From Streptomyces djakartensis (GTDB lineage Bacteria; Actinomycetota; Actinomycetes; Streptomycetales; Streptomycetaceae): DNA of 64,000 bases. Under the pieces are notes generated by a model. The model worked only from the letters and a program-made list of their open reading frames with translations, searched no databases and was not told the origin of the DNA. The stretch lies in the NCBI RefSeq assembly GCF_014651075.1, contig NZ_BMWE01000024.1, forward strand, positions 30,044 through 94,043, written 5' to 3'. This document shows, piece by piece, positions 30,929 to 39,599 of the stretch. Each line of letters begins with the position of its first letter. The stretch's first letter is position 1. A program made the translations under genes and the position numbers.

Positions 30929-31912
30929 ATGCGGATTCTTGTGACCGGCGGGGCCGGTTTCATCGGGTCGGAGTTCGTCCGGAGTTTACTTCTGGCTTCC
31001 GATGCGGACAGTGCCCATCAGGGCCTCGGAATAACCGTTCTGGACAAACTCACTTACGCGGGCACGATCGCCGGACTGGACCCGGTGTCCGGCCATCCCG
31101 GTTATTCCTTCGTCTGCGGCGACATTTGTGATGCCGACCTGGTCGAAAAGGTGATGGCGGGGCACGACGCGGTGGTGCACTTCGCCGCGGAGTCGCATGT
31201 CGACCGGTCCATCGAGAGTTCCGGTCCCTTCGTGACCACGAACGTCCTGGGGACGCAGGTTCTGCTGGACGCGGCCCTGCGGCAGGGGGTGCGGCGCTTC
31301 GTCCACGTCTCCACCGACGAGGTGTACGGATCGATTGCGGCCGGATCATGGTCGGAGGAGAGCCCATTGGCGCCGAACTCGCCGTACGCGGCGTCCAAGG
31401 CCGGCTCCGATCTGCTGGCCCTCGCTTTTCATCGTACGCACGGGCTGGACGTCGTGGTGACACGCTGTTCCAACAATTACGGTCCATACCAGTTTCCCGA
31501 AAAAGTGATACCGCTCTTCGTCACCCGGTTGCTGGACGGCGAGAAAGTGCCGCTGTACGGAGACGGGCACAACGTGCGCGAATGGGTGCACGTGTCAGAC
31601 CACTGCCGGGGAATTCGGCTCGCACTCCGGCACGGCCGGGCCGGTGAGGTCTACCATTTCGGCGGCGGTACCGAGCTGGCGAACAAGGAACTCACCGGCC
31701 TCCTGCTCGAGGCGACAGGCCAAGGCTGGGACATGGTCGAGCGGGTGACGGACCGCAAGGGGCACGACGCGAGGTACTCCCTGGACTTCGGCAAGGCCGT
31801 CGCGGAACTCGGCTACACACCGCGCGTGGAGTTCGCCGAGGGGCTCGCGAACACGGTCGCCTGGTACCGGGACAACCGCTCCTGGTGGACACCGCTCAAG
31901 GAAGGCCGGTAG
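30929..31912 (+). CDS. dTDP-glucose 4,6-dehydratase
   Basis: A 327-residue extended SDR with N-terminal GGAGFIGSEFVR, the active-site STDEVYG (Thr-Asp-Glu triad), YAASKAGSD (Tyr/Lys) and the substrate-binding SNNYGPYQFPEKVIPLF. It converts dTDP-glucose to dTDP-4-keto-6-deoxyglucose, the precursor of mycaminose, mycarose and forosamine. This fits the amino-sugar methyltransferase and glycosyltransferase genes at 39.6-42.9 kb. It is the first cluster gene, 141 bp after rnpB. A housekeeping RmlB role for rhamnose is less likely because no other rml genes are adjacent. Confidence 0.93.
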   Translation: MRILVTGGAGFIGSEFVRSLLLASDADSAHQGLGITVLDKLTYAGTIAGLDPVSGHPGYSFVCGDICDADLVEKVMAGHDAVVHFAAESHVDRSIESSGPFVTTNVLGTQVLLDAALRQGVRRFVHVSTDEVYGSIAAGSWSEESPLAPNSPYAASKAGSDLLALAFHRTHGLDVVVTRCSNNYGPYQFPEKVIPLFVTRLLDGEKVPLYGDGHNVREWVHVSDHCRGIRLALRHGRAGEVYHFGGGTELANKELTGLLLEATGQGWDMVERVTDRKGHDARYSLDFGKAVAELGYTPRVEFAEGLANTVAWYRDNRSWWTPLKEGR

Positions 31913-32402
31913 CGGTGACACCGTGCCGGAGCGAACCAACCCGCCCCCGGACGAGTCGTCGTGACCGGTTTTCGCCGTCCGGGAAAGGTGGATGCGGTCG
32001 GCTGGAGAATCGACTACGGTGGGAGGCGTGTGAGATTCGGCATTGACCCTCTGTGACGCGGCGCTGGGCGCGAAGCCCCAAGCGGCCCTTGGCTGAGCCT
32101 TCCGGCGAGACATATCTCCGGGGACGGCTTCCGGGTTGTGCTGCTCGTATGCCCGTCCGTTGTTGCCGACGGTGTTCACCTCTCCCCCCTTCCGGCTCCG
32201 GCCTGGCTCTGTCCCGTCCTGCTCTGTCCGTCCCTTCGGCGGATCGGACGGGCTCCACGCGCACCCCCCACGTCTCCGACGGGTCCCGCGTGAAGGCCGG
32301 GCGCACGATTCACGCGACCGGTGGGAACCGCCACTGCCAGGAAAGCCCGCAGCGCATCCGCGCCGGGCTCCGCCGGCGGTTTCCGCCCGAGAAAGGACTC
32401 AC
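31913..32402 (+). promoter_or_regulatory. 490-nt leader region of the hflX gene
   Basis: No full gene is visible in this stretch. It contains a possible short upstream open frame (32030-32056) and, about 30 nt before the HflX ATG, a CGCCGG-GCTCCG-CCGGCG hairpin (about 32368-32385) that could act as an attenuator or mask the translation start. Long leaders with small peptides commonly control ribosome-targeting antibiotic resistance genes by attenuation, so this is a candidate regulatory leader. The transcription start is unknown. Confidence 0.4.
32030..32056 (+). CDS. Candidate leader peptide (8 codons) upstream of hflX
   Basis: GTG at 32030 opens an 8-codon frame reading VRFGIDPL then TGA, with GGGAGG at 32021-32026. 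The 3-nt spacing to the GTG is shorter than ideal. It lies about 350 nt before the HflX start. It is weakly supported and could be chance. Confidence 0.25.
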   Translation: MRFGIDPL

Positions 32403-33848
32403 ATGACGCATCCCGAAGGCCCCGCAGCACGTCAGCAGCGGGCGGACGCCCTGATGGACGAACACCTCGTGCCCGGCCCCGACAGCTTTGACGGTGAGCA
32501 GTACGACCGCGAGGAGCGGGCCGCGCTGCGCCGGGTCACCGGACTGTCCACCGAACTCGCCGACGTCACCGAGGTCGAGTACCGCAAACTCCGCCTGGAG
32601 CGTGTCGTACTCGTCGGAGTCTGGACGTCCGGCAGCGCCGACGACGCCGAGGCCTCACTCGCCGAACTGGCCGCGCTGGCGGAGACGGCGGGCGCTCTGG
32701 TGTGCGACGGGGTCATCCAGAGGCGGCAGAAGCCCGACCCGGCGACCTACATCGGATCGGGCAAGGCCGCGGAGCTGCGGGAGATCGTCGAGGAGGCCGG
32801 CGCCGACACGGTGGTCTGCGACGGCGAACTCAGCCCGAGTCAGCTGGTCCACCTGGAGGAGGTCGTACGCGTCAAGGTCGTGGACCGCACGGCGCTGATC
32901 CTGGACATCTTCGCGCAGCACGCGAAGTCCCGCGAGGGCAAGGCCCAGGTGGCGCTGGCCCAGATGCAGTACATGCTGCCCAGGCTGCGCGGCTGGGGCC
33001 AGTCGATGTCCCGGCAGATGGGCGGCGGTGGCGGGGGCGGCATGGCGACCCGCGGACCCGGCGAGACGAAGATCGAGACCGACCGGCGGCAGATCCACGA
33101 GCGGATGGCCAAACTCCGCCGTGAGATCGCCCAGTTGAAGACCGGACGGGACATCAAGCGCGAGGAGCGCCGACGCAACAGGGTGCTGTCCGTCGCGCTC
33201 GCGGGGTACACCAACGCCGGCAAGTCCTCCCTGCTCAACCGGCTCACCGGCGCCGGAGTACTGGTGGAGAACGCGCTGTTCGCCACCCTGGACACGACCG
33301 TGCGCCGCGCGGAGACCCCGAGCGGCCGTCCCTACACCATCGCCGACACCGTCGGCTTCGTACGGCACCTTCCGCACCACCTCGTCGAGGCGTTCCGCTC
33401 GACCATCGACGAGGTGGCGGACGCGCACCTGGTGCTGCACGTGGTGGACGGCTCGCACCCGGAACCGGAAGCGCAACTGGCCTCCGTCCGGGAGGTCCTG
33501 GCGGAGGTCGGCGCCGGCGAGATCAGGGAGGTCGTGGTCGTCAACAAGGCGGATGTCGCCGACCCGGACGTGCTGTCCCGGCTGCTGGCCGCCGAACAGG
33601 GCTCGATCGCGGTCTCCGCGCGCACCGGAGAAGGGATCGAGGCACTGCGGGACTTCATCGACGTCCTGCTGCCGCGTCCCGAGGTGGAGATCGAGGCCAT
33701 GGTGCCCTACAGCCAGGGCGGCCTGGTCTCCCGCGCCCACACGGAGGGCGAGGTGCTGTCCGCCGAGCACACCGAGCAGGGCACCCTGCTGAAGGCGCGG
33801 GTGGGGCCGGAGCTGGCGGCCGCTCTGCGGGCCTGCCCCCAGCCGTGA
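32403..33848 (+). CDS. hflX: GTPase HflX (cluster-located copy, putative resistance role)
   Basis: A 481-residue HflX. The N-terminal domain (RVVLVGVWTSG...IQRRQKPDPATYIGSGKAAEL), the GGGGGGGMATRGPGETKIETDRR glycine loop and helical hairpin come before a G domain with G1 GYTNAGKSS (about residue 268), G3 DTVGFVRHLPHHLVEAFRST and G4 VNKAD. HflX binds the 50S E/A-site region and splits stalled ribosomes; HflX homologues confer macrolide-lincosamide tolerance in Listeria and mycobacteria. Here it sits between a deoxysugar gene and an ABC-F gene, not beside lexA/dapF as the usual Streptomyces copy does. AAAGGA precedes ATG 32403. Confidence 0.9.
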   Translation: MTHPEGPAARQQRADALMDEHLVPGPDSFDGEQYDREERAALRRVTGLSTELADVTEVEYRKLRLERVVLVGVWTSGSADDAEASLAELAALAETAGALVCDGVIQRRQKPDPATYIGSGKAAELREIVEEAGADTVVCDGELSPSQLVHLEEVVRVKVVDRTALILDIFAQHAKSREGKAQVALAQMQYMLPRLRGWGQSMSRQMGGGGGGGMATRGPGETKIETDRRQIHERMAKLRREIAQLKTGRDIKREERRRNRVLSVALAGYTNAGKSSLLNRLTGAGVLVENALFATLDTTVRRAETPSGRPYTIADTVGFVRHLPHHLVEAFRSTIDEVADAHLVLHVVDGSHPEPEAQLASVREVLAEVGAGEIREVVVVNKADVADPDVLSRLLAAEQGSIAVSARTGEGIEALRDFIDVLLPRPEVEIEAMVPYSQGGLVSRAHTEGEVLSAEHTEQGTLLKARVGPELAAALRACPQP

Positions 33849-33892
33849 CCCGGGCGGGAGGGCCGCAGGGCGGAGCGGCCCTCCCGCCCGGG
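33849..33892 (+). terminator. Very strong hairpin terminator after hflX
   Basis: CCCGGGCGGGAGGGCCG (33849-33865) pairs perfectly with CGGCCCTCCCGCCCGGG (33876-33892), 17 bp with a 10-nt loop, starting right after the HflX stop codon. The ABC-F gene therefore needs its own promoter. Confidence 0.88.
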
Positions 33893-34066
33893 TCCGGCCG
33901 GACCGGCCGCCGGGGGTGCGGGACGCCGAGCCAGGCTCCGTCACCGCGCCCGGCCGCGCACACCTGAGGAGACGGACGCGCAGCGGGTTCCGGGCCGACC
34001 GCCTTCTTTCGACGGTCTGCCGTGTGCGCGGCGACATCACTCAACCCAGATCAGGAGGACTCCTGC

Positions 34067-35722
34067 GTGTCGACAGCGCAACTCGCTCTGCATGACATCA
34101 CCAAGCGTTACCAGGACCACGTCGTACTCGACCGGATCGGCTTCACCATCAAACCGGGCGAGAAGGTCGGTGTCATCGGGGACAACGGATCCGGCAAGTC
34201 CACGCTGATCAAGCTCATCGCCGGGCGGGAGCAGCCGGACAACGGCGCGCTGACGGTGGTCGCGCCCGGCGGCGTCGGCTATCTGGCCCAGACACTGGAG
34301 CTGCCGCTGGACGCCACGGTCCAGGACGCCGTCGACCTGGCCCTGGCCGACCTGCGGGAGCTGGAGGAGGGCATGCGCCGGACCGAGGCCGAGCTGGCCG
34401 AACGGCCCTACCAGACGGGCCAGGACCCCGAACTCGCCGGCCTCCTGGAGAGTTACGCCGCGCTGGTGGACCGGTACCAGGCCCGCGGCGGCTACGAGGC
34501 CGACTCCCGGGTGGAGATCGCGCTGCACGGGCTCGGGCTGCCCGGGCTGGAACGCGGCCGGCGGCTGGGCACCCTGTCCGGCGGCGAGCGCTCGCGCCTC
34601 GCCCTGGCGGCGACGCTGGCCTCGGAACCCGAACTGCTGCTGCTGGACGAGCCGACCAACGACCTGGACGACCGGGCCGTGGGCTGGCTGGAGGAACATC
34701 TGCGCAAGCACCGCGGCACGGTTGTGGCGGTCACCCACGACCGGCTCTTCCTCGACCGGCTCACCACCACGATCCTGGAGATCGACTCCGGCAAGGTGAT
34801 GCGGTACGGCAACGGCTACGAGGGTTACCTGGCCGCCAAGGCGGCGGAACGGCAGCGCAGGCTGCTGGAGTACGAGCAGTGGCGCGCCGAACTGGACCGC
34901 AGCCGCGACCTGATCGCGTCCAACGTGGCGCGTCTGGACGCCATCCCGCGCAAGCTGCCCTTCGCCGTCTTCGGCGCCGGCCAGTTCCGGATGCGCGGGC
35001 GGGGCCACGGTGCGATGGTGCGGATCCGCAACGCCAAGGAACGGGTCGCGCGGCTGACCGAGAACCCGGTAGCGCCGCCGCCCGAGCCGCTCACCTTCAC
35101 CGCGGAGATCACCACCGAGGCCGCACAGCCTCAGGAGACGGTGGCCGAACTCACCGGCGTCCGGGTCGGCGACCGGCTCAGCGTCGACTCCCTGCGCCTC
35201 GGGCCCGGCGAACGGCTGCTGGTCACCGGCCCCAACGGGGCGGGCAAGACGACGCTGCTGCGGGTGCTCTCCGGGGAGCTGGAACCCGACAGCGGGTCGG
35301 TGCTGGTGTCGGGCCGGGTGGGACACCTGAGGCAGGAACAGACACCGTGGCGGGCGGGTATGACGGTGCTTCAGGCGTTCAGCAGCGGACGGGCCGGTGA
35401 CATCGACGAGCACACCGAGGCGCTGCTCTCCCTCGGGTTGTTCAGCCCGGAAGACCTCCGGCAGCGTGTGCAGGACCTGTCGTACGGGCAGCGGCGCCGC
35501 ATCGAACTCGCCCGGCTGGTGACCGAGCCGGTCGACCTGCTGCTGCTGGACGAACCCACCAACCACCTCTCGCCCGCCCTCGTCGAGGAACTGGAGGAGG
35601 CGCTGACCGGTTATCAGGGCACGGTCGTCGTCGTCACCCACGACCGGCGCATGCGGTCCCGCTTCAACGGCGCCCATCTGACGCTGCGGGACGGGCGCGT
35701 CGCCGAGTTCACCGCCGCCTGA
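34067..35722 (+). CDS. ABC-F ribosomal protection protein (macrolide self-resistance)
   Basis: The 551-residue protein has two ABC domains and no membrane segments: Walker A GDNGSGKST (about residue 38), signature LSGGERSRLALA, Walker B LLLLDEPTND, then a linker (about 250-330) and a second set GPNGAGKTT (about 388), LSYGQRRRIELA and LLLLDEPTNH. Length and layout match TlrC, SrmB, CarA and OleB of macrolide producers, which dislodge the drug from the ribosome. GTG 34067 follows AGGAGG. The 174-nt leader after the preceding terminator may hold its promoter. It is the probable primary self-resistance gene of the cluster. Confidence 0.93.
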   Translation: MSTAQLALHDITKRYQDHVVLDRIGFTIKPGEKVGVIGDNGSGKSTLIKLIAGREQPDNGALTVVAPGGVGYLAQTLELPLDATVQDAVDLALADLRELEEGMRRTEAELAERPYQTGQDPELAGLLESYAALVDRYQARGGYEADSRVEIALHGLGLPGLERGRRLGTLSGGERSRLALAATLASEPELLLLDEPTNDLDDRAVGWLEEHLRKHRGTVVAVTHDRLFLDRLTTTILEIDSGKVMRYGNGYEGYLAAKAAERQRRLLEYEQWRAELDRSRDLIASNVARLDAIPRKLPFAVFGAGQFRMRGRGHGAMVRIRNAKERVARLTENPVAPPPEPLTFTAEITTEAAQPQETVAELTGVRVGDRLSVDSLRLGPGERLLVTGPNGAGKTTLLRVLSGELEPDSGSVLVSGRVGHLRQEQTPWRAGMTVLQAFSSGRAGDIDEHTEALLSLGLFSPEDLRQRVQDLSYGQRRRIELARLVTEPVDLLLLDEPTNHLSPALVEELEEALTGYQGTVVVVTHDRRMRSRFNGAHLTLRDGRVAEFTAA

Positions 35723-35779
35723 TCGCCGAAGCGGTGCGCGGGAGGGACGGGTGCCAGGGGGCCCGTCCCTCCGGACGGT

Positions 35780-36081
35780 CAGATTGACGTCGATGGACAG
35801 CGGATAGGAGAAGTCCTCGAGGAGGTCGATCACGCCGTCCTGCGCCCGGTCGGGGAGCGAGGCCAGGATGGGGCAGGTTCATCCCCGGGACGTTCGCCGG
35901 GTCGTTCACCAGCCGCGGGTCGGTCAGCACCGCCTTGACGTCGGAGTACCGGGTCGCGAGCCACTGGACGGCGCCCCACGGGTACGCGGCCCGTACCAGC
36001 GGCGCCTGGGCCCTGATTTCGGCATAGGCGCCGAACGGATCGCGCAGCACCTCGGGATCCCATCAGGTTCAGAGCTGTCAT
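35780..36081 (-). pseudogene. Cytochrome P450 N-terminal remnant, two frameshifts and truncated
   Basis: From ATG 36081, behind AGAAGGG, the reading is MTALNLM, then after skipping one base (extra G/C at about 36059-36061) DPEVLRDPFGAYAEIRAQAP...YSDVKAVLTDPRLVND. After skipping another base near 35865 it continues LASLPDRAQ, DLLEDFSYPLSIDV. These are N-terminal P450 elements up to about helix D. Homology stops near 35780; no I-helix, ExxR or heme-Cys segment follows, because the ABC-F gene's 3' end lies there. Both lesions are single-base insertions, so sequencing error is conceivable, but the truncation is not explained that way. Confidence 0.8.
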
Positions 36082-36264
36082 CGTCACTGCCCTTCTCTGA
36101 ACTGCCGTCACCACAGTTTCGGCCGGGACGCCGGTGCCGGGAAAGGAAAGCGGGCCTGACTGTGTCACCTCCGGGTTGCCGGAGAAATACCCGGAAACCA
36201 AGATGGGCGCGCCCGATATCGGCCGGCGATTCGGCCCCATTTTTGGCGAAAGGGACAACGATCG

Positions 36265-37431
36265 ATGGAGTCGCGCGTCGAGCGCCTACCCTCACTGACC
36301 GGGCTGCGCTGGTTCGCGGCGCTTTCCGTATTCGTCTGCCATATCGCCCAGCAGGGCATTTCCGCCGGTCCGGACGTGGCCTTTGGCCTGGGGCACCTCA
36401 CTTCGCTCGGCTCGCTCGCGGTCTCCCTCTTCTTCGTGCTGAGCGGCTATGTGCTGACGTGGTCGGCCCGGGACGGCGACTCCGTCAAAAGCTTCTGGCG
36501 GCGTAGGTTCGCCAAGATCTACCCGCTGCATTTCGTCACCTTCTGCATTGCGGCCGTCATCATCTTCGGTCTCTCTGAGCCGGTCCTGCCGGGCGGTTCG
36601 GCGTGGGACGGCATGGTGCCCAACCTGCTGCTGCATTCATGGCTGCCGGACGCGTACATCGTGTCGGGATTCAGCACCCCGAGCTGGTCGCTTTCCTGCG
36701 AAATGGCCTTCTATCTCACGTTTCCGTTGTGGTACCGGCTGCTGCGTGGGACACGGGCGAGCCAGTTGTGGTGGTACGCGGCCGGGCTGGCGCTTGCCGT
36801 GGCGTGCATGCCGTTCGTGGCCCGGCTGCTGCCGGACAGCGCAGAGGTCGTTCCCGGGATGCCGCTGCGGGACATGTGGTTCACGTACTGGTACCCGCCC
36901 GTGCGGATGCTGGAGTTCCTCCTCGGCATCGTGCTGGCGCTGATCCGGCGCCAGGGGGCATGGCGGGGGCCCGGAACGGGCACGGCCGCGCTGCTGCTCG
37001 GCGGCGCGTTCGCGCTCAACCAGGTGGTGCCGCCGATGTTCACCCTCACCGCCACCACCGTCGTCCCCATCGCCCTGCTGATCGCCGCCGTCGCGGACGG
37101 CGATCTGCGCGGGCGCCGTACGGGACTGCGCGTGGCCGTGCTGGTCAGGCTGGGCGCGTGGTCGTACGCCTTCTACCTGATCCACTTCCTGATCATCCGC
37201 TACGGGCACCGGCTGCTGGGCGGCGACCAGGGATACGCGCGTCAGTGGGACACCCTCGCGGCGCTCGGCATCACCGCGGCGGCACTGGGGGTCACGATCG
37301 CCGCGAGCGCGGTCCCGCACATCTTCGCCGAGCGGCCCTGCATGACCCTGTCGCGCGGCCGCCGCCCTCCCCAGGGGCCGGCTCCCGACTTTGAAAGCCG
37401 CCCGCACCGGGCTCCGCTGGAAAGGGTATGA
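36265..37431 (+). CDS. Macrolide 3-O-acyltransferase, MdmB/AcyA type
   Basis: A 388-residue integral membrane acyltransferase-3 protein with about ten helices. It starts LPSLTGLRWFAALSVFVCHI, the catalytic-His helix of acyltransferase-3 enzymes, followed by SLFFVLSGYVLTWS, the RRRFAKIYPLH arginine motif and SLSCEMAFYLTFPL. Length equals MdmB, AcyA and CarE-like enzymes, which acylate the C-3 hydroxyl (or a sugar hydroxyl) of 16-membered macrolides with acetyl- or propionyl-CoA. ATG 36265 follows AAAGGGA. It ends 3 nt before the O-methyltransferase gene. Site and acyl donor are inferred from family. Confidence 0.87.
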   Translation: MESRVERLPSLTGLRWFAALSVFVCHIAQQGISAGPDVAFGLGHLTSLGSLAVSLFFVLSGYVLTWSARDGDSVKSFWRRRFAKIYPLHFVTFCIAAVIIFGLSEPVLPGGSAWDGMVPNLLLHSWLPDAYIVSGFSTPSWSLSCEMAFYLTFPLWYRLLRGTRASQLWWYAAGLALAVACMPFVARLLPDSAEVVPGMPLRDMWFTYWYPPVRMLEFLLGIVLALIRRQGAWRGPGTGTAALLLGGAFALNQVVPPMFTLTATTVVPIALLIAAVADGDLRGRRTGLRVAVLVRLGAWSYAFYLIHFLIIRYGHRLLGGDQGYARQWDTLAALGITAAALGVTIAASAVPHIFAERPCMTLSRGRRPPQGPAPDFESRPHRAPLERV

Positions 37432-37434
37432 CGC

Positions 37435-38100
37435 ATGGCCGACCAGACCGCTCTCAGTCCGGCGCTGCTGGAATACGCCAGGAGCGTCTCGCTGCGCGAC
37501 GACGCCGTGCTGCGCGAGCTGCGGGAGTTGACGGCGGCCCTGCCCGGCGGACGCGCCATGCAGATCATGCCGGAGGAGGCCCAGCTCCTCGCCCTGCTGA
37601 TCCGGCTCACGGGCGCCACCCAGGTCCTGGAGATCGGCACGTTCACCGGGTACAGCACGCTGTGCATGGCCCGGGCACTGCCGCCCGGCGGCCGGATCGT
37701 CACCTGCGACATCACCGAGCGGTGGCCCGGCGTCGGCGCCCCGTTCTGGCGGCAGGCGGGCGTCGCCGACCGCATCGACCTTCGCATCGGCGACGCCGCC
37801 CGGACCCTGTCCGAGCTGCGTGCGCACGAAGGCGACGGCATCTTCGACCTGGTGTTCGTCGACGCGGACAAGGCCGGCTACCCGCACTACTGCGAAGAGG
37901 CGCTCGCACTGGTCCGCACCGGCGGGCTGCTGGCCGTCGACAACACCCTCTTCCTCGGCCGGGTGGCGGACCCGCGGGCAGACGATCCCGACACCCTCGC
38001 CGTGCGCGAGCTCAACGAGCGGCTGCTCCACGACGAGCGGGTGGACCTCGCCCTGCTGACCATGGCCGACGGCATCACCCTGGCGCGCCGCCGGGAGTGA
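37435..38100 (+). CDS. O-methyltransferase, MdmC/FkbG type
   Basis: The 221-residue class I, metal-dependent (COMT/CCoAOMT-like) methyltransferase has LEIGTFTGYSTLCMARALP (SAM site), the acidic TCDITERW, FVDADKAGYPHYCEEAL (metal-binding Asp) and DNTLFLGRV. Length equals MdmC of the midecamycin producer and FkbG-like enzymes. It makes either the C-4 methoxy group of the lactone or the methoxymalonyl-ACP extender. The FAGH-type acyltransferase in the KS-AT-KR-ACP protein supports the latter, but no fkbH-K homologues lie in the window. Coupled to the acyltransferase gene upstream. Confidence 0.9.
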   Translation: MADQTALSPALLEYARSVSLRDDAVLRELRELTAALPGGRAMQIMPEEAQLLALLIRLTGATQVLEIGTFTGYSTLCMARALPPGGRIVTCDITERWPGVGAPFWRQAGVADRIDLRIGDAARTLSELRAHEGDGIFDLVFVDADKAGYPHYCEEALALVRTGGLLAVDNTLFLGRVADPRADDPDTLAVRELNERLLHDERVDLALLTMADGITLARRRE

Positions 38101-38133
38101 CCGACGCGCCGCGGGAACGCGGAGCCGTGACAC

Positions 38134-38171
38134 GAGTGGTGCCCACCGCCGCAGGGCGGTGGGCACCACTC
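38134..38171. terminator. Bidirectional hairpin terminator between convergent operons
   Basis: AGTGGTGCCCACCGCC (38135-38150), tetraloop GCAG, then GGCGGTGGGCACCACT (38155-38170): a perfect 16-bp stem, 17 with the flanking G-C pair. It separates the + strand O-methyltransferase from the minus-strand crotonyl-CoA reductase. Confidence 0.88.
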
Positions 38172-38190
38172 TTTCCGTCGGGCCGTTCCC

Positions 38191-39543
38191 TCAGCGGAAT
38201 CGGTTGATGGCCGTGAGATGGCGCTCGCGCAGCTCGTGGTCGCGCACGCCGAGCCCTTCCCCGGGGGCCAGGCACAGGATGCCGACCTTGCCCTGGTGGA
38301 CGTTGCGGTGCACCTCGCAGACCGCGAGCGCGGTGTCCTCGAGGGGATGGACGCGCGACAGCGTCGGATGGATGAGGCCCTTGGCGATGAGCCGGTTGGC
38401 CTCCCACGCCTCGCGGTAGTTGGCGAAGTGGGTGCCGACGATCCGCTTCAGCGACATCCACAGATAGCGGTTGTCGTACTGGTGCTCGAAGCCCGAGGTG
38501 GACGCGCAGGTCACGACGGTGCCGCCCTTGCGCGTGACGTACACGGAGGCGCCGAAGGTCTCGCGGCCCGGGTGCTCGAAGACGATGTCGACGTCCTCGC
38601 CCCCGGTCAGCTCACGGATGCGCTTGCCGAACCGCTTCCACTCCCTGGGGTCCTGCGTGTGTTCGTCCTTCCAGAAGCGGTAGTCCTCGGCGCTGCGGTC
38701 GATGATCAGCTCGGCGCCCATCCGCCGGCAGATCTCGGCCTTCAGGGGGGAGGAGACGACGCAGACGGGCGTCGCCCCGCCGGCGAGCGCCAACTGGGTG
38801 GCGTAACTGCCCAGTCCGCCGCTCGCGCCCCAGATCAGCACGTTGTCGCCCTGTTTCATGGCGGCGCCGTTGCGGGAGACCAGCTGCCGGTAGGCGGTGG
38901 AGTTCACGAGACCGGGAGCCGCGGCCTCCTCCCAGGACAGATGGCCGGGCTTGGGCATCAGCTGGTTGGACTTCACCAGCGCGATCTCCGCCAGCCCGCC
39001 GAAGTTCGTCTCGAACCCCCAGATCCGCTGCTCCGGGTCGAGCATGGTGTCGCCATGGCCGTCGGGGCTCTCCAGCTCGACGGACAGGCAGTGCGCGACG
39101 ACCTCGTCACCGGGCCGCCAGGCGTGCACCCCCGGCCCGGTGCGCAGCACCACGCCGGCCAGGTCCGAGCCGAGCACGTGGTAGGGCAGGTCGTGGCGCG
39201 CGGCCAGAGGTGAGGTACGGCCGTACCGTTCGAGGAAACCGAAGGTGGGCAGCGGCTCGAAGATCGACGACCAGACGGTGTTGTAGTTGACCGAACTGGC
39301 CATCACCGCGACCAGTGCCTCACCCGGCCCCAGCCGGGGCAGCGGCACCTCGTCCACGTGCAGGGACTTGCGCGGATCCTTGGCCGAGCTGCTCATGCCG
39401 TCGAACATGCCGACGTCCTCCTTGCGCACGGTCACGGCCCGGTAGGACTCGGGCAGCCGCAGCGCGGCGATGTCGGCGGCGGTGCGGCCGGGCGCGGTGA
39501 TCGTGGCGAGCAGCTCGGTCATGGCGGGGTTCACGGGCTTCAC
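38191..39543 (-). CDS. ccr: Crotonyl-CoA carboxylase/reductase
   Basis: The 450-residue MDR enzyme matches the length of known Ccr proteins. It includes KDVGMFDG, SSVNYNTVWSSIFEPLPTFGFL, HVLGSDLAGVV, the NADPH motif IWGASGGLGSYATQLA and the CO2-pocket region around VFEHPGRETFGASV and NRYLWMSLKRIVGTHFANY. It reductively carboxylates crotonyl-CoA to ethylmalonyl-CoA, the extender expected for the TAGH-type AT of the fully reducing module. Start GTG 39543 (VKPVNPAM) is preferred to the inner ATG 39522 because only the former has GGAG at proper spacing. Dedicated copies of this gene occur beside tylosin and niddamycin PKS genes. Confidence 0.94.
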   Translation of the reverse strand: MKPVNPAMTELLATITAPGRTAADIAALRLPESYRAVTVRKEDVGMFDGMSSSAKDPRKSLHVDEVPLPRLGPGEALVAVMASSVNYNTVWSSIFEPLPTFGFLERYGRTSPLAARHDLPYHVLGSDLAGVVLRTGPGVHAWRPGDEVVAHCLSVELESPDGHGDTMLDPEQRIWGFETNFGGLAEIALVKSNQLMPKPGHLSWEEAAAPGLVNSTAYRQLVSRNGAAMKQGDNVLIWGASGGLGSYATQLALAGGATPVCVVSSPLKAEICRRMGAELIIDRSAEDYRFWKDEHTQDPREWKRFGKRIRELTGGEDVDIVFEHPGRETFGASVYVTRKGGTVVTCASTSGFEHQYDNRYLWMSLKRIVGTHFANYREAWEANRLIAKGLIHPTLSRVHPLEDTALAVCEVHRNVHQGKVGILCLAPGEGLGVRDHELRERHLTAINRFR

Positions 39544-39599
39544 GGGTGCGCTCCGATCGGTCGGTGTGCGAAGAAGGCGGCCGGGTCCGTGGTCAGAGG

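Noticed and set aside
32136..32402. Upstream extension of HflX by 89 codons
   Set aside because: The extension has low-complexity Arg/Pro sequence unlike HflX N-termini, and ATG 32403 has a good AAAGGA site.
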